Shown piece after piece: positions 57,525 through 64,000 of a DNA stretch of 64,000 bases (position 1 is its first letter; each line of letters opens with the position of its first letter). The DNA is taken from NCBI GenBank assembly GCA_964346765.1, contig CAYFWB010000007.1:1-64000 (forward strand). The letters run 5' to 3'. Source of the DNA: JBGSPQ01 sp964346765. Its GTDB lineage: Bacteria > Patescibacteriota > Gracilibacteria > UBA1369. A program made the position numbers and the translations under genes. The notes beneath the pieces were generated by a model. The model did no database searches. It worked only from the letters and a program-made list of their open reading frames with translations, and was not told the origin of the DNA.

Positions 57525-58685
57525 CTATCCGTTTGGATTAAAACAGAACGCATAGGCGGATATGGTTGTATCATTATCTCCATCATATGCATAACACCTA
57601 TTGGTATAATAAAAGCTTGGGAAAACACCATATTTATCATGCCTGATGGTTTTAATACCCGCGTTAGACGAGCCTTCACAGGAAACCGCTATTTCATCCG
57701 AATTACACGCTACCGTAACACTAGAAGCTTTATTATAATTGTGACGCGTTGTATATGTGCCTATTGATAATGCCTTAATTTTACCCGTCGCATTGATATT
57801 TCCCGTCGTAGTCAAAGTGCCGGTAACATTCAGGGAATCGGCAATTCGTACTCTACCCGCGTTACTTATGCCCGGATTGGAGACATTCCCGTTATTGTCT
57901 ACACGGAAATTACGGTTGCCGGATGGATCGCTCCCTGATTCTATACCACCTCTGGAATAAATCCATCCATCACCTGCGATTTCCAGTTTGGTATCTCCAT
58001 TAAGTCTTTTTGTTACGGTTAATATATTATCAAGTCCATTCCCAATAATGCTAAGACCTTGATCATCATCGATTGTAACTGAACCGCTATTATCTAATAT
58101 GTCACCATTGGATTTTATCAACAAGCCCACATTCCCGCCATTATCACTTATACCAAGACCATTGCTATCAATTATTTTTAGAGGATTACTGGTAGAATTC
58201 CATAGGCCCCATTGGTTTATCCCGACGGTATGTGATCCGACTCCATCAGAAAAGAATATGGAGCCATTACCTGAATTCAAATTCATGACAACATTTCCGC
58301 CCGTACTGAAATTTAATGAATTAGTAGTAGAAATTTCTTGTCTACCCCATGAAAGCGGATTAATAATGACACCGCTTGATTTGTCATTAGTTAATACCTG
58401 AGTACCATCATTATCATTAAGAACTACCGGATTCGCGGAAGGATCATTAATACCACCCGCTATGGAAAGTGCTGTCCCAATTGATGTTGGATCTAGATAA
58501 TATCCGGTGTCATCGGCATCATAATACAGAGATGAACTTACCGTATTAAAATTCGCATCCACATTCCCACCCGTCGGCACGGCGGTAGGCACGGCACCAA
58601 CTATTAATGGCAATGAAAGAAATAGCAATGTGGCGGATGCCCCGGTCGCTATCAAAATTCTTTTAAACGAAATCTGTGTTTTCAT
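57525..58685 (-). CDS. Secreted protein A with PTGGNVDANFN motif
   Basis: Signal peptide (RILIATGASATLLFLSLPLI then VGAVPTAVPTGG). The mature N-terminus has PTGGNVDANFNTV, shared with the protein at 59687. Next comes YYDADDTGYYLDP, a motif seen in phage tail-fibre and pilus-tip adhesins, then about 200 residues of Asn/Gly/Ser-rich short strands likely to form a beta-solenoid. The C-terminus has Cys-containing strands (SSVTVACNSDEIAVSCEG, AYAFCFNPNG) related to the other protein's end. No sortase signal. Probably surface-exposed, perhaps adhesion. The stop is 3 bases from lipoprotein 2. Confidence 0.72.
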   Translation of the reverse strand: MKTQISFKRILIATGASATLLFLSLPLIVGAVPTAVPTGGNVDANFNTVSSSLYYDADDTGYYLDPTSIGTALSIAGGINDPSANPVVLNDNDGTQVLTNDKSSGVIINPLSWGRQEISTTNSLNFSTGGNVVMNLNSGNGSIFFSDGVGSHTVGINQWGLWNSTSNPLKIIDSNGLGISDNGGNVGLLIKSNGDILDNSGSVTIDDDQGLSIIGNGLDNILTVTKRLNGDTKLEIAGDGWIYSRGGIESGSDPSGNRNFRVDNNGNVSNPGISNAGRVRIADSLNVTGTLTTTGNINATGKIKALSIGTYTTRHNYNKASSVTVACNSDEIAVSCEGSSNAGIKTIRHDKYGVFPSFYYTNRCYAYDGDNDTTISAYAFCFNPNG

Positions 58686-58789
58686 TTTTATTTTGGTTAC
58701 AGGTTAACAGAAGATAAAAAAATAATTAAATCTTATTATTTTAACATGAAATTAGTAACAAGTAAATTACAAAAGTGCCAAATCCCTGC

Positions 58790-58818
58790 TTGAGAAATCA
58801 CCGGTGTTCAATTAAAAT
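58790..58818 (+). promoter_or_regulatory. Promoter of lipoprotein 3
   Basis: TTGAGA (58790-58795), 17-base spacer, TAAAAT (58813-58818), 35 bases before the ATG. Identical hexamers and spacing to the lipoprotein 2 promoter. Confidence 0.6.
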
Positions 58819-58853
58819 TAAGATAAGTATTAAATATGATTAACCTTTAAATC

Positions 58854-59579
58854 ATGATAAAAAAAATATTTGTAATTGGCACCGTTTTCGCTTCAATCAT
58901 CATTCTATCCGCATGTGAGACAGCGCCAATTGATCAGCAAAATCAACAGCCCGCAACCGATAATACTCAAAATCAGGGCACGGAATCACAAGTAGAAGTA
59001 AATAATCAGCTTTTAAGCGGTAGTGAAGGTTTGCTGGATATGGCGGTTAATCTAGACGAAGAATCAATGGAGGAAGTATCAGAAGCGGATTCATCAAACT
59101 ATTTGGCGGCAGTAACTGCTAAAGATGCGCAAATATGTGATCAGATAGAAAACAGTGAATACATACAGTTATGTAAAGATGCCGTAAACAACGAAATACT
59201 TATGAATAGAGCTTTAGAAGAATTGGATCCGCAATTATGTGAACAGTTAAAGGCGGTAGAGGATGAGGTTGAAGCCTGTAAAGCTAAGGTTGAAGCGGCC
59301 GGTAACGTGGCGGACGCAAAAGAAAAAGAGCTAGCCGCGTTACGAACTCAAATGAGCTTAAGCGACGAAATTGTTGAAGAAGAAGACGTAACCCGTTGCG
59401 CGGAATTGGGGGAAGAGTACGTTAAAAGCTGTGAACTGGATATTCTGTTAAATAAGGCATTCGAAGAAAATGACATCACACTTTGCCAGCAGGCTTCATC
59501 TGCGGATACAGTAACTCTGTGCGAAACCAAGTTCAGAGAGTTATTGCCGGAAGATGAACAGACGCCGGAAGCGGATTAA
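58854..59579 (+). CDS. Lipoprotein 3 of the CX10-12C family
   Basis: Lipoprotein signal with lipobox LSAC (MIKKIFVIGTVFASIIILSA then C). Polar Gln/Asn linker, then four Cys pairs: CDQIENSEYIQLC (x11), CEQLKAVEDEVEAC (x12), CAELGEEYVKSC (x10), CQQASSADTVTLC (x11). The central helix between pairs two and three (NVADAKEKELAALRTQM) and the DILLNKAFEENDI segment match lipoprotein 2. Acidic C-terminus. Gene is divergent from secreted protein A and convergent with secreted protein B. Confidence 0.78.
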   Translation: MIKKIFVIGTVFASIIILSACETAPIDQQNQQPATDNTQNQGTESQVEVNNQLLSGSEGLLDMAVNLDEESMEEVSEADSSNYLAAVTAKDAQICDQIENSEYIQLCKDAVNNEILMNRALEELDPQLCEQLKAVEDEVEACKAKVEAAGNVADAKEKELAALRTQMSLSDEIVEEEDVTRCAELGEEYVKSCELDILLNKAFEENDITLCQQASSADTVTLCETKFRELLPEDEQTPEAD

Positions 59580-59686
59580 GCTGTCTGCTTTTTCACAAAA
59601 TAGCTTGACATGCTAATATTGTCTGGAAAACATTCGTTGCCTCGGTAACGATGTACCTCTAAGCACTTAGTTTAAGGCTTATTTGT

Positions 59687-60673
59687 CTATATCGCAGGAT
59701 TCCAGCACTCAATTTCAACTTCTCCGCAGACGGTGTATCCGCCATTATTTTTGAATAAAACGGAACAATCCCCAGCCGCTCCACCTGTATTTAGAGCGGT
59801 TTTATCAAGTGAAACGACCTGCAATGGATTATTAAGCTCTAATCCTGGCAAACAAGTATTAAGTGGGGCACCGAGACTCAAGGTGGATTTAAAATTACAG
59901 GAAACAGCAACAGAACCGGCTACAGGGCAGGTTCTTGTAATTAACCTTGTATCAGTAACAGCACGTCTTGTCATTGATGACCAAGAAAAATCTCCAATCG
60001 AAGCGGCAGTCAGGTGAGCACTCACATCAAGTCCTTCATCATCTGTGACTCTAACCGGATTCGGTACGTTGGTCCAATATCCCGGGATGGGTAGCCATTT
60101 AGACGAAACAGTGTCATTAATAATACCACCCGTCTGACTGTTCAGTTCGATACCTCCCATATCACTGTTTATCTCAAGCCCACCATTATTATTCAGCCCA
60201 GCAGTTGCATCGATTGTAATTCCACCTCCTGCATTAGTGTCAACCGTTAAACCTCCGGCGGTCGTATAAATTGTCATACCACCTGGAGTCCTTGCTCCGG
60301 GACCTCCAAGAAATGCTCCGCCTCCATACAAAGTGCCAACCAGAGTTCCCCCGAAAAAACTGCTTGAATTAAGCACAATCGGGCAAGGAAAATCGTTTTC
60401 AATAGCTGTTGTTGCCGGATTATCGCATGTGGCCGGACTGATGTTATCCAGCGCCATATAGTTTGTGCCGGCCGCCGGGGTAGCCGTGAAGATAGTCGCC
60501 GGTTTGCTTAACATCATTTCAGATGTACCGGAGGTCACTTTAACCGAATTAAAATTGGCATCCACATTACCACCCGTCGGGGTATCAGTCGGCTGTGCCC
60601 AAACGACAGCAGGTAAAATTAGCAAAACAGCTGATACAGATGCAACAATATTAATTAATATCGATTTTTTCAT
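59687..60673 (-). CDS. Secreted protein B with PTGGNVDANFN motif
   Basis: Start chosen at MKKSILINIVASVSAVLLIL, giving a signal peptide ending VVWAQ. The mature start is PTDTPTGGNVDANFNSV, matching protein A. The middle is Gly/Thr/Asn-rich with short repeats (GGLTVDTNAGGGITIDATAG, GGLEINSDMGGIELNSQTGG) typical of beta-helices. The C-terminal part has six Cys (TCPVAGSVAVSC, VCGEVEIECWNP) and shares VAVSC and the C.x.WNP/FNP ending with protein A. Likely exported surface protein stabilised by disulfides. Function unknown. Confidence 0.72.
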   Translation of the reverse strand: MKKSILINIVASVSAVLLILPAVVWAQPTDTPTGGNVDANFNSVKVTSGTSEMMLSKPATIFTATPAAGTNYMALDNISPATCDNPATTAIENDFPCPIVLNSSSFFGGTLVGTLYGGGAFLGGPGARTPGGMTIYTTAGGLTVDTNAGGGITIDATAGLNNNGGLEINSDMGGIELNSQTGGIINDTVSSKWLPIPGYWTNVPNPVRVTDDEGLDVSAHLTAASIGDFSWSSMTRRAVTDTRLITRTCPVAGSVAVSCNFKSTLSLGAPLNTCLPGLELNNPLQVVSLDKTALNTGGAAGDCSVLFKNNGGYTVCGEVEIECWNPAI

Positions 60674-60703
60674 AACGATTTCTATTAAATTTAAAGTCAT
60701 CTA

Positions 60704-60709
60704 ATTATA
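60704..60709 (-). promoter_or_regulatory. -10 element of secreted protein B
   Basis: TATAAT on the minus strand, about 31 bases before the chosen start; supports the start at 60673 over 60700. -35 weak. Confidence 0.4.
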
Positions 60710-60752
60710 ACACGGTCGACTATTGATAATAAAATAAAATCTCAATAATCAA

Positions 60753-60792
60753 TAAAAAGGGGATCTAACACTAATGAGCAGTTTGATCCCCT
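60753..60792 (-). terminator. Intrinsic terminator after the PKD gene
   Basis: Stem AGGGGATC/GATCCCCT (60758-60765 with 60785-60792); on the minus strand it is followed by TTTTTATTG. Confidence 0.8.
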
Positions 60793-60841
60793 GGTACTTT
60801 GTTACGGAAGATTTTTTGCATCAAACAAACATACTATCTAT

Positions 60842-62050
60842 CTAATCCACATTAAAGGTCGCGTATGCAGTGTCCACCGCGCCATCTTCATCCATTACCT
60901 GCAACCTGACGGTCTTTGCACCGCTGAAATCATAAAATCCGTTCTGTTTTGCATACGACGCCCATTGAGTGTCAAACTGGATGTCATCCGAGCCGGTATA
61001 GTTGAAATCCCAGCGGTATTTCAATTTTTGCGGAGTTTCTTTGTCGATGCTGTTCGATCCGTCAAAATAGTATTTGGTTCTGTATGTGTCCGGTTCACCG
61101 TTATAACCGGCCGCGGTTCTGATTTGTTCGGTAGAAACGGTGAAAATGGCCTGCGGCTTCGTGTTCTCAATAATTGTCACGTTCGCGCGCGCAACATCGG
61201 TGGCTCCTTCCGGATCCTTCGCCTCCATAAAAATACGGTATTGCCCGGGAGTGCCAAATTGATGCTTCCAGATAGTTTTTTGTTTATACGGAGTATCCCA
61301 GATCCCATCACCATCCCAGTCGAACCTATATTCCAGATAATAATCTTGGTATTGGCTGTCATACGATTCAGCGGTTTTGAAAGTGATTATTTCCGGAGCG
61401 GTTCCGGTTGTGGGGGAGTAGGTAAAGTGCGCGAAAGGCTCCGTGTTATTAACCACGGTTACAGTATCTTCTGCGCGGCCGATTAAGCCTCCTTCATCCA
61501 TAACTTCAAGAGTTACCGTATATTCACCAGGTTTGTCGTATTGATGAGTGATTTTTTTGGTTGTGGAAAAATAACTGTCAATTTCACCGTCGCTTTCAAA
61601 ATCCCATCTCACTTTTAAGTCTGCGTTTCGGTTTTGCGCGTCACTGGACGCGTACGCGTCAAAAATAAATTGAGTTTTAACTGTGCCACTATTTTTATCC
61701 GCCAGACTGTTCGGTTTGGTCCTAACATAGAATTTCGCTGTGGGGGCAGTGTTTGCCGCCCTGTCCCCGGGTGTGATTTTTTCTTCAAATTCGTGATATG
61801 GTCTGTATTTATTATTAAATGGGTCATATTTAGGTTGCTGATAATTATCGGTCGTATATTCATTCGGCGCCAATTGACTGTTTGTTGGAGTTAGTACCTT
61901 TGGGATAGCAAGGATTTCACCTTTTTTCTGCTTTTCATCCGAGTTTTCCACAGACGAGGCATCAGCGGTATTCAAAAATAAACTAATTACTCCAAACAAT
62001 ATTAGAGCTAAAACAGCTAATGCAAGCGATATTTTAATAGTTTTTGACAT
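60842..62050 (-). CDS. Exported protein with three PKD domains
   Basis: Start chosen at MSKTIKISLALAVLALILFG, which gives a signal anchor; the frame is open 13 residues more. After a linker of about 75 residues, three PKD domains follow, each about 85 residues: KVRWDFESDGEIDSYFST with HQYDKPGEYTVTLEVMDEGG; YRFDWDGDGIWDTPYK with HQFGTPGQYRIFMEAKDPEG; YRWDFNYTGSDDIQF with VRLQVMDEDGAVD. PKD domains are Ig-like beta folds for surface display or binding of proteins and glycans. No catalytic domain. Confidence 0.85.
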   Translation of the reverse strand: MSKTIKISLALAVLALILFGVISLFLNTADASSVENSDEKQKKGEILAIPKVLTPTNSQLAPNEYTTDNYQQPKYDPFNNKYRPYHEFEEKITPGDRAANTAPTAKFYVRTKPNSLADKNSGTVKTQFIFDAYASSDAQNRNADLKVRWDFESDGEIDSYFSTTKKITHQYDKPGEYTVTLEVMDEGGLIGRAEDTVTVVNNTEPFAHFTYSPTTGTAPEIITFKTAESYDSQYQDYYLEYRFDWDGDGIWDTPYKQKTIWKHQFGTPGQYRIFMEAKDPEGATDVARANVTIIENTKPQAIFTVSTEQIRTAAGYNGEPDTYRTKYYFDGSNSIDKETPQKLKYRWDFNYTGSDDIQFDTQWASYAKQNGFYDFSGAKTVRLQVMDEDGAVDTAYATFNVD

Positions 62051-62079
62051 GATCGTTTGTTTAAAAAAAACGGACGCCA

Positions 62080-62108
62080 AAAATACCACAATTGTGCAAA
62101 CCTGTCAA
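62080..62108 (-). promoter_or_regulatory. Promoter of the PKD gene
   Basis: Minus strand TTGACA (62108-62103), 17-base spacer, TATTTT (62085-62080), about 30 bases before the chosen start. Confidence 0.5.
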
Positions 62109-62109
62109 C

Positions 62110-62138
62110 CCCACCTTAAAGGTTACCTTTAAGGTGGG
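62110..62138. terminator. Hairpin between the baseplate-J-like and PKD genes
   Basis: Perfect 13-bp stem CCCACCTTAAAGG/CCTTTAAGGTGGG with loop TTA, starting one base after the stop at 62139. No T-run on the minus strand, so termination strength is uncertain; it lies next to the PKD promoter. Confidence 0.55.
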
Positions 62139-63947
62139 TTAGGAGTGCCTCACCTCTATCTTGATATTGTCCGGAATGCTTGGAACTGTCGGGGACCAGG
62201 CCGGCCAGCTTTCAATATTAACTTTATCTATTTCCGGCAGATTTTGAATATACAATTCAGCTTCCTGCACTTCTTTCCCCAAAATATGCTCTTTTATTTT
62301 TTTGACCAGTCGTTGACCGTTTTCCTTGTCGGGGCTGATTTCGTATTCCTCAACTCCCCTTATAGTAGCTGTTATCTTGATTTTCTTTGCCGCTTCCTCC
62401 GTGTCCACGATTCTGTAGGACAACGATTCTTCATCAATCTTATACAACCTCTTTTGCGGATTTTTCTTTAGCTTAAGCTCCGTCTTTAAAATACTTAACA
62501 AATCGTCCCTATTATATGCGGTTCCACTTGCCACAATTTCTCCGTGAACTTCAAAAGTCTCAAGTTTCTGCCCTTCAAGCCCCGAAGTCATATCTATCAC
62601 AGGATCGCTGGTTTTCACCACGTCACGTCCGGTAAGCAGTTCAAGGTTGGTTTTTTGCGATTCATTTCTTTCTTTTACATGAGATTGCAGTTCCGCCTCG
62701 GCCGACGCTTTCAGGTCGTTTTCCATTTTTGCGCGCGCCGCCTCAATATCTTTCGCTGTAATAGTTTTTATAACTACAGTTTCACCACCCGTAAATGGTT
62801 GAGTACTTTCAGCATACAATCTCTCCTGATTTTCGGCGGACAGTCCCGGCAAGAAAAATTTTGTCGGCTCAATATTGCCACGTTCACCAATTACCTGTTC
62901 AAATTCATCCAATTCATCTGCTACAACGGTCACATCAAGTTTGCCAGGTTCGTTAGTAGTCGCAGCCGGCACCTCAACCGGATTGGATATTCTAAAAACA
63001 AGCCCGTCTCCTGTTTGAAACCTGGTTTTAGCCACCAGAGGCCATTTATGATTAGCTTCATTAACAATCGTAATCGTGCCTCTGGCATTTTTGCCCTGGA
63101 ATTCTTTACCCGTTGCCTGATAAGTAAAAACCTTCTGAATTTTCTTCATCATTGTATAGCTTGGGATCATATGCACCGGATGTGTGTCAAGCTCAGCTTT
63201 ATTGGTTTCAATATCAGCCAGTTTAATATTCACGGAAGTTTCCACCACGTTAGACTTGGGAGTCAAAGCTATCGTTGCTCCCGGCAAGGCAATGTAAGTA
63301 ATCGTAACCAGAATCAATAAGCTCACAATGATCAGTGAAACCAGCGCGTGTCTGTTTGGAGCCACAACCACAAATTTACTTTTTTCCTCTTTCTTCTTAA
63401 TTTTCTTTTGTTTCGGCGCGCGGACACCGGGAGTCACATTCTTGGCAAGTGACGCGATTCCCGCCTTTTTCCTCTTTCTTAACAGTTCGGTTAAACTGTA
63501 TTTTTTCTCTTTTCTCCTTGTGGGAGTATCATCTTCCAAAGCATTAATGCTTGCCTTTAGAGGAGTAATATCCTGTTGATCTTCCAGCAGTTTGCCTGAA
63601 ACCAGTGAAGGATGCTCGTGCCCCTCCAATTTGTCATAAACAGGGAGACCGATCTTGCTGGCCAGATGTATGCCGTTATTATCATTGGTTACAATGTATA
63701 TTTTTTTCCCCAATTCTTCGGCTTTTCTCTTTAATATTTTTAAGTTGACTATACTTTGAAAAAGCACGGCCCTTTTGGGAACTACCAGATAAAGATTCTT
63801 AAGCCTCATCTGTCTCAAACGATCATAAATCGCCGTAATTTCATCATCTATTTCTATGTATAAAACCTTCTTGGTTTTTTGAGTTTTTTCTTTGGCGATA
63901 ATTTGCTCATCAACAGTTTTACCGTCGCTTAAACGTCTTGTCTTCAT
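62139..63947 (-). CDS. Baseplate-J-like membrane protein
   Basis: Residues 1-105 form a soluble alpha/beta region (KVLYIEIDDEITAIYDRLRQ, LYLVVPKRAVLFQSIVNLKI, KIYIVTNDNNGIHLASKIGL) that accompanies this family in Patescibacteria. Residues 110-200 are basic and disordered, then one transmembrane helix (about 206-227). The outer part includes ARGTITIVNEANHKWPLVAK and TRFQTGDGLVFRISNPVEVP, the pattern of the baseplate J/gp47 wedge domain, followed by mixed helices and strands. Known gp47 proteins build contractile-injection baseplates, but no sheath, tube or spike gene is here, so a plain envelope role is more likely. The start is complete; the right edge of the window begins just upstream. Confidence 0.7.
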   Translation of the reverse strand: MKTRRLSDGKTVDEQIIAKEKTQKTKKVLYIEIDDEITAIYDRLRQMRLKNLYLVVPKRAVLFQSIVNLKILKRKAEELGKKIYIVTNDNNGIHLASKIGLPVYDKLEGHEHPSLVSGKLLEDQQDITPLKASINALEDDTPTRRKEKKYSLTELLRKRKKAGIASLAKNVTPGVRAPKQKKIKKKEEKSKFVVVAPNRHALVSLIIVSLLILVTITYIALPGATIALTPKSNVVETSVNIKLADIETNKAELDTHPVHMIPSYTMMKKIQKVFTYQATGKEFQGKNARGTITIVNEANHKWPLVAKTRFQTGDGLVFRISNPVEVPAATTNEPGKLDVTVVADELDEFEQVIGERGNIEPTKFFLPGLSAENQERLYAESTQPFTGGETVVIKTITAKDIEAARAKMENDLKASAEAELQSHVKERNESQKTNLELLTGRDVVKTSDPVIDMTSGLEGQKLETFEVHGEIVASGTAYNRDDLLSILKTELKLKKNPQKRLYKIDEESLSYRIVDTEEAAKKIKITATIRGVEEYEISPDKENGQRLVKKIKEHILGKEVQEAELYIQNLPEIDKVNIESWPAWSPTVPSIPDNIKIEVRHS

Positions 63948-64000
63948 GACTCCTTTCGAAGCCTTTGAAGGTTTTTTTTTAGATTCGTTTTTTTTTCTTG

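Noticed and set aside
62139..63947. Prophage or tailocin
   Set aside because: Only a single baseplate-J-like domain with a membrane anchor; no tail, capsid, portal, integrase or lysis genes.

Overview
The window looks like a chromosomal segment of a small-genome bacterium of the Candidate Phyla Radiation (Patescibacteria). The signs are many short conserved-but-unnamed envelope proteins, type IV pseudopilin genes, a sortase, a baseplate-J-like membrane protein typical of these genomes, single-copy housekeeping genes, start codons mostly without a clear Shine-Dalgarno sequence, and no respiratory or broad biosynthetic operons. UGA is used as a normal stop (the cation-efflux and cdaA genes end on it), which argues against the code-25 lineages Gracilibacteria and Absconditabacteria. 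A Peregrinibacteria-like origin is possible but unproven. No phage, insertion sequence, CRISPR array or rRNA gene is visible. One 100-N scaffold gap lies inside a repeat-rich gene.

Layout. 1-340: GC-rich block of stacked hairpins. 0.3-2.8 kb: pseudopilin operon. 2.9-10 kb: diguanylate-cyclase-like gene, leuS operon with a cyclic-nucleotide-binding protein, PAS-domain membrane protein. 10-12.6 kb: rpsO-pnp with a terminator or attenuator between them. 12.7-18.2 kb: exported proteins (thioredoxin-like lipoprotein, CAP, peptidoglycan-binding, C39-like), a flippase, tRNA-Gly and a 53-aa SLH remnant. 18.3-19.5 kb: two unknown genes and tRNA-Phe. 19.6-21.0 kb: a gene-free stretch with a strong promoter and three tandem copies of a large structured RNA. 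21-26 kb: nuclease-like protein, cation efflux, Nudix, Lon. 26-31.4 kb: cupredoxin protein and the cdaA-cdaR-aroD-ychF-hisA-like run. 31.4-39 kb: methyltransferase-like protein, Rel with a membrane tail, sortase, three unknown proteins. 39-47.8 kb: DNA repair and replication (ligA, dnaX, nfo, polX). 48-52.8 kb: aldehyde dehydrogenase plus aminotransferase, glycosyltransferase, ComF. 52.9-64 kb: tRNA-Val and an envelope cluster with three paralogous lipoproteins carrying four CX10-12C motifs each, two secreted paralogues sharing PTGGNVDANFN, a PKD protein and the baseplate-J-like protein.

How it fits together. Much of the coding capacity serves the cell surface: pili, sortase, secreted repeat proteins, lipoproteins, polysaccharide flippase and glycosyltransferases. 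A second theme is nucleotide signalling: GGDEF (c-di-GMP), CdaA/CdaR (c-di-AMP), Rel ((p)ppGpp) and a cyclic-nucleotide-binding protein. The best candidates for undescribed biology are the tandem RNA array at 19.6-21.0 kb, where stems change sequence between copies yet still pair, and the CX10-12C lipoprotein / secreted-protein cluster at 55.9-60.7 kb.
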